Under the pieces are notes generated by a model. The model made no database searches. It saw nothing but the letters and a program-made list of their open reading frames with translations, and was not told where the DNA came from. A stretch of DNA of 64,000 nucleotides from Schistocephalus solidus (lineage: Eukaryota > Platyhelminthes > Cestoda > Diphyllobothriidea > Diphyllobothriidae), in contig WEDG01011695.1 in the NCBI GenBank assembly GCA_017591395.1, positions 42,317-106,316 of the forward strand, in the 5' to 3' direction. The translations under genes and the position numbers were made by a program. Numbering within the stretch: position 1 is the first letter of the stretch; every line of letters starts with the position of its first letter. Positions 62,101-64,000 of the stretch are shown piece by piece.

Positions 62101-63182
62101 TGAAGCTCACCATTGCAGTCTCCTATCTCATATCAGGCTATTCCGATTATCCATTTGTGACCTATTCCGGATTTTTAAACTATGTTGGTAGCTCGTAGCA
62201 ATTGACTGCTGTGCTGAACTAAATGAGAAAAGATACGGTCTTTTAGTGAGTTCCTCACTGACGAGAATCAATATTAATAATAAGCTACAAGTGGGGAGCG
62301 TACATAAGCGAAGCGAGAATTCAACAGGGAGCGCGGTTAACGTAACTACTTAGTATTTTTCTGCATTACAGACCGACAATTTGCGCAAGCACCTTTACCT
62401 GAAAGAAAAAGTCGGTTGATTCAAAGCCCGCTCAACCACTCGACTTTACATCATGCATGTGGATTTTGAGCCAGTTAATTTATGCTTACGAGGAAGTTTG
62501 GTGGTGAAAATGAACTGAACGAGGCATGCAAACCTAAGATATTTTAAATACCGCACGACGATATGCAGTTGAACAGCAGATATAGTCTAGGGGTAGGACA
62601 TGATCGTATCAACTTCGAAGAGCAATACCTATTTGGTTTAATGGCAAAAGGGCATGCGCAGCAGACGTCTTTGGTCTATAGGGCTAAATATTCCGACCCT
62701 AGAAGGACTATTAGGAGACGCCACACGTGGACATCACTAGAACGCTACAGTTGGTATGGATAATCGTAGCCACATAGGCTTCTTTTGTTCACCTAGCCAC
62801 TAAAACACTGACCGCTGAATCTTTATTAGACGGTAAACTGCCTTAAAAATTCTGGTATTTCAATTTATCCTTTATTTGGAGCGCTGCATGTAAGAAAAAA
62901 ACGACTGATTTGAACATTCCACGGTGAAAGTGAATCAATAAAGTAGTCTCACTCAATTATGCAATGTAAGTTTACCAAAGATAAAGTGTACAGAGATGGC
63001 CAGTGTGCGGGAAGGGTAAATTACACTAACTTCGCACATGCACATACCGGGTTCTTTGCAGGATTAAGAAATGCATCCTTGTGCTGCTCCAGGAAGCTTT
63101 CCAGTTGAATAATTTTTTCATCCTGTCCATTGCAGAAAATATCAATTACCAGATTTCCAATAGTTTTATAGATTGCCCACAT
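31825..63182 (-). CDS. NUP205: Nucleoporin NUP205, complete 35-exon gene
   Basis: NUP205 is a large alpha-solenoid scaffold protein of the nuclear pore inner ring (NUP93 subcomplex). I recognise the family along its whole length, from the N-terminal MWAIYKTIGN and ISDLFDFNELAAVELLL, through YYDAQRAIAESLRTIFQSR, ALLYCFEPF, WIRRVHGLITD, EEYPVTQAF, LALWLLGF, FPRTCLHALLE, TLNQMSWLL, YQAKMAFLSRL, to LLWKHLAFYF near the C-terminus. The 35 exons total about 7.7 kb of coding sequence (about 2,560 residues), longer than the roughly 2,000 residues of vertebrate NUP205. The start ATG at 63182 has an in-frame stop about 20 nt upstream. Introns range from 37 nt to about 3.6 kb. No disruptive stop or frameshift is needed, so the gene looks functional. 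One junction (exon 29 to 30) is unresolved. Confidence 0.94.
32298..32336 (-). CDS. NUP205: NUP205 exon 34 (39-nt micro-exon)
   Basis: This tiny exon encodes GSLLQNQLVTIV between TTGGTGTAG and TTG|GTAGGT. It joins exons 33 and 35 in exact phase and fills the AKLLSLCSFII segment of the family. It lies alone after a 2.5-kb intron. Confidence 0.83.
32337..34857 (-). other. NUP205 intron 33, no other gene seen
   Basis: A 2.5-kb intron. Short frames on both strands look like chance. No repeat family was recognised with confidence. Confidence 0.5.
34858..35006 (-). CDS. NUP205: NUP205 exon 33
   Basis: This exon begins GRVLDPGVCALWLASFLTRL and includes SRTYVLRFKLTREVLVAA, matching AQKYVLARRRLVKVI. 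It ends CAG|GTTGTC. Confidence 0.87.
35134..35243 (-). CDS. NUP205: NUP205 exon 32
   Basis: This exon encodes VSPTSDDEDLSVDSLQQIVT and ends LLQN with a strong AA|GTATGT donor. It aligns with QLPPDEIKELCQSVMPAG in the C-terminal region of the family. Confidence 0.85.
35393..35610 (-). CDS. NUP205: NUP205 exon 31
   Basis: This exon encodes AAGGDTVCPAGTSPNFNFLL and SVARLHQLETVITSIGRLLS. The acceptor TTTGGTAG matches phase from exon 30. The donor CCG|GTTAGC is inferred from phase. Similarity to the family is modest here. Confidence 0.7.
36186..36584 (-). CDS. NUP205: NUP205 exon 30
   Basis: This exon encodes VSVAICRLLDLCSYIFRR, then SYFTGLRYPGLPVYLTFGE. It corresponds to the QQICANVMEYCQSL and PYWRLPGLGIIIYLL blocks. 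Its 5' edge could be 36584 or an upstream acceptor. Its 3' edge G|GTAGTC fits exon 31. Confidence 0.72.
37339..37473 (-). CDS. NUP205: NUP205 exon 29, 3' end uncertain
   Basis: This exon encodes PDVLSRDLLCTKALRHVFAI and LPNLLQTLQSNEQRTF, plausible NUP205 helices after a 3.6-kb intron. The acceptor CTGCTAG fits phase from exon 28. The proposed donor CG|GTTAGT leaves two bases, but exon 30 wants one or none. The frame stays open to about 37230, so the real donor may be further on. Confidence 0.6.
37915..38430 (+). mobile_element. Zinc-finger LINE fragment in NUP205 intron 28
   Basis: Opposite in strand to NUP205. It encodes FSIHALLR, MRWDRYVKRTDDKQLPKRLF and, after frameshifts, CVRCQRTFRGQIGF and LRTQCNGNTT. 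These correspond to the post-RT block and first finger of the 20366-24200 LINE. Truncated at both ends. Confidence 0.82.
38431..39540. other. NUP205 intron 28 sequence, nothing recognised
   Basis: Short open frames without family resemblance. Confidence 0.45.
39545..40075. mobile_element. Head-to-head tRNA-like SINE pair
   Basis: A - strand copy (about 39680-39842) has GTGGCTCAATGGTTGGAGCG as A-box region and GGTTCGATCC as B box. A + strand copy (about 39900-40075) has GGGTTCGAGCC as B box. Both end with GGCTGAA/TGACG...AAGCCAGAAATGGCC and CTCCCTTGTCTTTG. Each lies next to a GAACGCTC...AACGGAACTCAC-like block (39555 and 39860), forming direct repeats around the - strand copy. Confidence 0.8.
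40080..41052. other. NUP205 intron 28 sequence, nothing recognised
   Basis: A 115-codon frame at 40141-40488 (+) shows no recognisable family. The rest is non-coding. Confidence 0.4.
41053..41299 (-). CDS. NUP205: NUP205 exon 28
   Basis: After the acceptor CTCTTTAG the frame gives GPHHSACIQETLRFVSAHSD, matching AAGQVLQFLISHSD. A second AG 13 nt downstream breaks phase, so the upstream acceptor is preferred. The end is GA|GTAAGC. Confidence 0.88.
41768..42173 (-). CDS. NUP205: NUP205 exon 27
   Basis: This exon starts LLTQSSLLSAFSKIELFSAS and ends QGIIMPTLCFIKALLFAV. The latter aligns with RQILLPALQLCQVIL. A serine/threonine-rich insert in the middle is lineage-specific. The donor is G|GTAAAT. 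Confidence 0.88.
42273..42464 (-). CDS. NUP205: NUP205 exon 26
   Basis: This exon encodes SLVDSIRDDLTPLQQYFLRD and YVYQAKMAFLSRLISIPQGA, matching LVDSLVEDDRTLQSLL and YESKMAFLTRVAKIQQGA. It is 64 codons, phase 0. Confidence 0.96.
42591..42862 (-). CDS. NUP205: NUP205 exon 25
   Basis: This exon encodes DAQLAISTDRTRSFGFQAVS, then PVIPIAALSLLNILLKFDRS and LTRDGFLQ. It corresponds to the GRMLALALLDRIVSVD...NSGYL region. It is bounded by ATACTAG and CAG|GTTGGC. Confidence 0.9.
43510..43584 (-). CDS. NUP205: NUP205 exon 24 (75 nt)
   Basis: This small exon encodes PAFQRVRANYYAALCFLLDI and CQRH, matching GGFQRVRTHLYGSLLYYLQI in vertebrates. It has consensus ends (TCTGCAG and G|GTAAGT). Confidence 0.94.
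44277..44472 (-). CDS. NUP205: NUP205 exon 23
   Basis: This exon encodes VAASLHSPTVLKVLASGSCL and YALIDLQSVLSAVGLLSEAI. The pattern fits the LYIILKKLLDFIL helices of the family. It runs from TTTGTAAG to A|GTAAGT. Confidence 0.82.
44600..44762 (-). mobile_element. tRNA-like SINE unit, single copy
   Basis: On the - strand it shows the same elements as the arms of 44876-45268: a GGATTCGAATC-like B box near GTGGGTTCGAATCAC and a GCCACCGAGTTTTTCACAAT tail. It lies in NUP205 intron 22. Confidence 0.7.
44876..45268. mobile_element. Palindromic dimer of tRNA-like SINE units
   Basis: The left arm begins ACAGATTTGAATAATTC and the right arm ends GAATTATTCAAATCTGT. The internal parts pair as well: GACCTCGGTGGGATTC with its complement, and AATCACACTTGGGTC with GACCCAAGTGTGATT. 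Each arm is a tRNA-like unit with TAGCTCA..TGGCTAGAGC-type A box. About 390 nt in NUP205 intron 22. Confidence 0.85.
45351..45806 (-). CDS. NUP205: NUP205 exon 22
   Basis: This exon begins LIVACEENCILVSAEDRSNL and includes RRNMYRLCLSAGKQACLEGW, matching QVIANCEHKN and RNKLLQCLHAKRHALESW. It is 152 codons, phase 0 at both ends, and ends GAG|GTGAGT. Confidence 0.95.
46077..46234 (-). CDS. NUP205: NUP205 exon 21
   Basis: This exon encodes PDHPSLFDAPSGPNCRQTCL, LVDILSSMKLAEEM and FSDESKLLER. It aligns with GFLHFD...RRKILNILDSIDF of the family. It links exons 20 and 22 in exact phase. Confidence 0.88.
46310..46600. repeat. Dispersed repeat A, copy in NUP205 intron 20
   Basis: Shares AGGACGACCGGAGGC, ATTGCGGCCTGACGATCAG and GTTGGCAGCCTTTC...AAG blocks with the repeats at 16276-17040. 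Confidence 0.5.
47138..47257 (-). CDS. NUP205: NUP205 exon 20
   Basis: This exon encodes ALRALTLNQMSWLLKMVAIE and YLTRLLRILFS, matching SMLNQMSWLMKTASIEL and HTQRLLHLLL. The acceptor is TTTTTGCAG and the donor TCAG|GTGCGT. Confidence 0.95.
47480..47717 (-). CDS. NUP205: NUP205 exon 19
   Basis: This exon encodes DAGVGGFPRTCLHALLEIIE, then ILYRLAASPVTSVPTMRYLR. It matches DPGVLGCPRTCLHAILN and PTMRYLRTSQDF, one of the best conserved blocks. The end at G|GTTTGA is set by phase. Confidence 0.93.
48607..48761 (-). CDS. NUP205: NUP205 exon 18
   Basis: This exon encodes SIKTVLLHLILHNLAHHSGP and SLALWLLGFRCKDARS, then TTLQ, equivalent to RIHILNLLITSL...NLALYLLGF...TTNLQ. It is bounded by TCTCCTAG and CAG|GTTAGT. 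Confidence 0.95.
48850..49560 (+). mobile_element. CR1-like LINE 3' fragment in NUP205 intron 17
   Basis: It encodes FINDRVHDLDCDVIFFAGDI, where FADD has become FAGD, then TADEDNVQLNLNRLE. Later, in other frames, come FDVSKCHLLQIG and RSHLEYTIQAWRP (about 49300-49335). It is the RT core and thumb of a CR1-like element, opposite in strand to NUP205. Confidence 0.88.
49561..50097. other. Remaining NUP205 intron 17
   Basis: AT-rich; nothing recognised. Confidence 0.5.
50098..50479 (-). CDS. NUP205: NUP205 exon 17
   Basis: This 127-codon exon begins RSEQELLHALVSCLTLAGLY and ends GGRIWFPR at C|GTGAGT. Similarity to vertebrate NUP205 is weak here (the FVECLDCEDAEEF region), and the exon is longer than expected. 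Phase at both ends agrees with its neighbours. Confidence 0.78.
50579..50842 (-). CDS. NUP205: NUP205 exon 16
   Basis: The acceptor GCGCAG gives GYLYYLAW, then FPDHCKSALSILSSVVRSF and HEAVLAVFTSEK. It matches RYLYHG and ELAFESAKILCCI...LVGDFT. A second acceptor at 50788 exists but does not fit phase. The donor is AAAAG|GTAAGG. Confidence 0.82.
50870..51060. repeat. Dispersed repeat with TAACCC units
   Basis: Contains TTTTAACCCTAACCTAACCCC and then a block (GGAATTTGGCGCAAAGCCAC, GGAGGCCATATAAGTAATCC) shared with 6419-6750 and, more weakly, with 14280-14345. It lies in NUP205 intron 15. Confidence 0.6.
51311..51446 (-). CDS. NUP205: NUP205 exon 15
   Basis: This exon encodes RLGLPNSLGSGIGGGVRDVI and AHTGRADYLLNI, corresponding to the stretch before NVVNIARYLYHG in vertebrates. 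The ATT|GTGAGG donor keeps phase 0 with exon 16. The nearby AG|GTAACC would break phase. Confidence 0.8.
51588..51763 (-). CDS. NUP205: NUP205 exon 14
   Basis: The frame reads LTGLLEVGVHRLLEYPSSSP and then VLQHERMLINLVRCVV, matching LSLLEEGVKQLDTY and LTLQKENLFMDLLR. It is bounded by CTACTTAG and ATCAG|GTTAGT. Confidence 0.88.
51928..52242 (-). CDS. NUP205: NUP205 exon 13
   Basis: After the acceptor TGTCTAG the frame reads WDVAGACIIFFEGLVQAFLH, continuing the family's KWEVAEVVLEVFYKLL. It ends DPGYQMAIQLLTNSSFFSV before GTG|GTAATT. The middle is more divergent. Confidence 0.9.
52243..53280 (-). other. NUP205 intron 12
   Basis: About 1 kb. Contains a short TA run at about 53055-53071; otherwise nothing recognised. 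Confidence 0.5.
53281..53496 (-). CDS. NUP205: NUP205 exon 12
   Basis: This exon encodes TELDIVEPRAEEYPVTQAFL and FLKHTMRAYRKPSER. The match to ELNEIESRCEEYPLTRAF and FLRFRTRAYRRAAEK is clear. The ends are CTTACAG and AGG|GTGAGT. Confidence 0.96.
53620..53676 (-). CDS. NUP205: NUP205 exon 11 (57 nt)
   Basis: This small exon encodes LFAFLDASKQVQKQCAGFH. It is bounded by GTTCCAG and CAC|GTGAGT and is exactly 19 codons in phase 0, linking exons 10 and 12 in frame. Confidence 0.85.
53810..53992 (-). CDS. NUP205: NUP205 exon 10
   Basis: The frame reads DPIARVAFATNQQWKLVPVV, then LLSALCQYPSITSDIWHTL. It aligns with NARLALCEHPQWTPVVVI and LAAFGKSPEIAASLWQSL. Both ends are phase 0. Confidence 0.95.
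53993..54912 (-). other. NUP205 intron 9
   Basis: Contains two diverged direct repeats of about 110 nt, at about 54410-54520 and 54695-54810 (AGTATGAATATGTGGACC-like, then ACAGxGGGATAACCG and CAGGAAGCTxGTA). No gene is seen. Confidence 0.55.
54913..55274 (-). CDS. NUP205: NUP205 exon 9
   Basis: This exon encodes GRLANLLTWDHFIQSLQQYL and later EVEALRAVVALITRIALI, the family's SWEHFF...LQLTSTIITW segment. A glutamine run (CAG/CAA repeat near 54985-55010) and a proline/glycine-rich insert make this lineage's loop longer than the vertebrate one. The donor is ATT|GTAAGT. Confidence 0.9.
55356..55509 (-). CDS. NUP205: NUP205 exon 8
   Basis: This exon encodes LFVPYVKMLRSLVGCQSSAN and LCFNLLKTTV, equivalent to YIPYLKMLQGLANGPQCAH and CFSLLK in vertebrates. 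It runs from CTTTAG to the donor GGGG|GTAAGG. Confidence 0.95.
55624..55965 (-). CDS. NUP205: NUP205 exon 7
   Basis: The frame begins KLWIRRVHGLITDTLVHFP and continues to LLSQMYDVLGSPLHARLSL and EYWW. The family equivalent is IRRVHNLITDFL...LALEYW. The exon is bounded by TTTTTAG and ACAG|GTCGGT, phase 0 at both ends. Confidence 0.96.
56087..56430 (-). CDS. NUP205: NUP205 exon 6
   Basis: The acceptor CCATGTAG is followed by DLKHPLFVDARYVAMITRLL, then ATEGIFGLLQLSWAVCLRRV and AIEFLSYKVVCNPDFHRE. This corresponds to the QATVRLAWALALRGI region of vertebrate NUP205. It ends phase 0 at GAGAG|GTAGGC. Confidence 0.92.
57234..57385 (-). CDS. NUP205: NUP205 exon 5
   Basis: This exon encodes LDHASVHLVFALLYCFEPF and VEIDQLSDATEE, matching the family's NLALLMALLYCFD block. 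The donor is GAAG|GTTCGT with one base overhanging. Confidence 0.88.
57426..57624 (-). CDS. NUP205: NUP205 exon 4
   Basis: After the acceptor CATTTCAG the frame reads KFLSSFDISTELSRLEG, then NPKHRRDLLRLLAGIRNCLA and LLLAAQTPL. This corresponds to the SEKHRKEVSDLIKECRQSL region of the family. The 3' end is set by phase to a 40-nt intron and could shift slightly. Confidence 0.85.
57625..58720 (-). other. NUP205 intron 3, left part
   Basis: No gene or identified repeat; AT-rich. Confidence 0.45.
58722..58820. repeat. Dispersed repeat D, copy 2
   Basis: Matches 13617-13725: CAGGCGACCGGAAATAAG, TTCATTCAAAAACTGGCATC, GGATTATGCTAAATGATAAT. Confidence 0.55.
58900..59260. repeat. Mixed repeat fragments in NUP205 intron 3
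   Basis: The first part (58900-59060) shares GCCTGGGTCCGGTGTCATGA and CCAAGTCAAGATGACCGG with 16366-16400. The second (59098-59180) has the GTTACGGG...GTGGCTCAATTTACAGCCC hairpin block. The third (about 59236-59262) has the CTGGCGTATTAACCTTCATC block of the SINE tails. Confidence 0.6.
59261..60017 (-). other. NUP205 intron 3, right part
   Basis: Nothing recognised. Confidence 0.45.
60018..60236 (-). CDS. NUP205: NUP205 exon 3
   Basis: This exon encodes LTRGLVAIILYYDAQRAIAE and IFQSRNGRIW, matching the conserved GLVAVLLYWDGKR...LIQSR segment. It ends at the donor GA|GTGAGT. The following intron is about 2.4 kb and repeat-bearing. Confidence 0.95.
60274..60445 (-). CDS. NUP205: NUP205 exon 2
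   Basis: The acceptor is TCTCATTCAG. The exon encodes PPSMADRQLVKKADSEAIS and then CTISDLFDFNELAAVELLLS, a strongly conserved NUP205 block. It ends at CAG|GTTTGC with one overhanging base. The next intron is only 37 nt. Confidence 0.95.
60560..61170 (+). mobile_element. RTE-like LINE fragment in NUP205 intron 1
   Basis: It encodes ARRVFSSFRKCLHSR, KIRVNCASVRSVPLYVCEFW, EERKLEVFDHYYMRTNLRV, then in a shifted frame RSRWFGHVLRGPP. This order (AFANLRHLWRR, VYCAAVRSVLLYGxExW, VFDxRCLRxIAR, RWLGHVLRMP) is the post-RT region of RTE-like elements. Opposite strand to NUP205; dead. Confidence 0.8.
61478..61650 (+). mobile_element. Composite SINE-type repeat with tRNA-like head
   Basis: GATCGCGTTACGGGGCACAA is followed by GGGGCTCACTTTCGAG. 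Then a tRNA-like part (about 61585-61650) begins GACTCAATGGTTAGGGCGTT, with a mutated B box (GAGTTTCAGCC). Confidence 0.65.
61660..63047 (-). other. NUP205 intron 1, remaining part
   Basis: No exon or repeat recognised. Confidence 0.45.
63048..63182 (-). CDS. NUP205: NUP205 exon 1, start codon
   Basis: ATG at 63182-63180 begins MWAIYKTIGNLVIDIF, followed by a helix ending HKDAFLNPAKNP. This mirrors the N-terminal LW..YKDIW...HKPDFISLFKNP region of vertebrate NUP205. An in-frame TGA lies about seven codons upstream, supporting this start. The exon ends phase 0 at a CCG|GTATGT donor and joins exon 2 to give KNP-PPS, as expected. Confidence 0.85.
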
Positions 63183-63765
63183 CTTTGTGGCATAGACGAA
63201 TCAAGACAACTAAAGATACTCAGACCACGAGAATTTAGACCGGGAGTTGCAAGGTGTCAGTTTAACCACCAGCTGGCCTTCAAAGGACTCGCAGTGAATC
63301 ACGTCAGATTGGCTCAAGTAGTCAAGCGTTCTAAGATTTAGAATATACAAGCTCGCGTTGCAGTGTACAATCTCCGGAATATTAAATAACACTCTTGGTT
63401 GACATGTTAAACATTATCCGCATTGTAAGTGGTTGACTAATTATTATGTACCCAACGTGAAAGTCAAGAGTCACCAACGAACTTGGCCTTAAAAACGTTA
63501 AGGGGTATGGAGGGGCAATATTCACTTAGGTCATTATCATAGGTCGCCTAGGTCAAAGAGCTTATTCTGACTTACCTGGAAGTTAAAAAATTTCATAATA
63601 GCTTGGCTGACTACGCCAAAAGAATTGCTCGCTATTATCGCATTTTCAACAGCAAAACTATAATTTTTTTACAGTTCAGATTAGGTTAGTTGGGAGCAAT
63701 TTTGATATAAACCCTTGAACTCCATATCTGCCACATGCAGCAAATGCAAAACAAAAATCCAAGGA
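63183..63765. other. NUP205 upstream region
   Basis: Holds the 5' UTR and presumably the promoter of NUP205. No TATA or CCAAT box in convincing position. An in-frame stop just upstream of 63182 supports the chosen start. Confidence 0.4.
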
Positions 63766-63769
63766 AAAG

Positions 63770-64000
63770 ATCATGATGACCTTTTGCGACTATAAGAGAA
63801 ATAACAAAACTGTACGGACCGTGCCTTGAAAAACGCCACTCGTGATCATCTGAGGCGTTGAGTAGCTATTACATACTAAGACATTTTGTTTGTGGTTAGA
63901 CAAGTAGGAATCAATGAAGTCAAGAAGTGGAGGCCAGATGCCGAGGGCTTCCAGTTTCACCAGAAGACATCTGTGTGATACCTTTAAGTTGCCTATCGAT
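63770..64000 (-). mobile_element. LINE reverse transcriptase fragment, runs off window
   Basis: The - strand reads LVKLEALGIWPPLLDFIDSY, then LSNHKQNVLV and SGVFQGTVRTVLLFLL before a stop. The pattern LEALGI..PLLxWIxSYLxxRxQ...SGVPQGxVLGPLLFLLYIND is typical of CR1/Jockey-like RT domains 3-4. The 5' part lies outside the window. Confidence 0.82.

Noticed and set aside
1..64000. CRISPR arrays, operons or bacterial elements
   Set aside because: No regularly spaced repeats and no dense prokaryotic coding; the intron-exon genes show a eukaryotic chromosome.

Overview
The window looks like nuclear DNA from a flatworm, most likely a tapeworm of the Spirometra/Schistocephalus/diphyllobothriid kind. 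Reasons: intron-rich animal genes, several very short introns (about 37-40 nt) beside long repeat-filled ones, a Penelope-like element, CR1-like and RTE-like LINE remnants, and a LINE whose open frame ends in C2H2 zinc fingers, an arrangement I associate with these cestodes. Species is inference; nothing here proves it. No bacterial features, CRISPR arrays or rRNA are seen.

Two host genes are supported, and they converge. (1) An Iroquois-class homeobox gene (IRX) lies on the + strand, 8321-15980. It has a long proline-rich first exon, a probable small middle exon, and a last exon with the TALE homeodomain and a short tail. (2) A complete NUP205 gene (inner-ring nucleoporin) lies on the - strand, start codon at 63182 and stop at 31825. 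I assembled 35 exons by similarity to the animal NUP205 family, by splice sites and by codon phase. All but one junction are phase-consistent, and about 2,560 codons are visible.

Region by region: 1-8.3 kb is non-coding with microsatellites, an inverted tRNA-like SINE pair (about 2.75-3.03 kb), a promoter/LTR-like stretch (about 4.0-4.4 kb) and a foldback element with telomere-like repeats (6.4-6.75 kb). 8.3-16.0 kb is IRX, with a 570-bp foldback element in its first intron. 16.0-31.8 kb, between the two gene ends, is a transposon graveyard: duplicated repeat units (16.3-17.0 kb), a zinc-finger-tailed LINE interrupted by a Penelope-like element (17.1-24.2 kb), a truncated CR1-like LINE (27.65-29.35 kb) and two more foldback elements (29.46-29.80 and 30.84-31.34 kb). 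31.8-63.2 kb is NUP205; its introns hold LINE fragments (37.9, 48.9, 60.6 kb), SINE pairs (39.7-40.1 and 44.6-45.3 kb) and other dispersed repeats. 63.77-64.0 kb is another LINE reverse-transcriptase fragment just upstream of NUP205.

The genes do not form a pathway: one is a patterning transcription factor, the other a housekeeping nuclear-pore scaffold. No wholly new system was proven. The less ordinary material is the repeat layer: palindromic tRNA-like dimers, foldback elements carrying degenerate TTAGGG-like arrays, and the Penelope element lodged in the linker before a LINE's zinc-finger tail. Splice coordinates were read by eye and can be off by a few bases.
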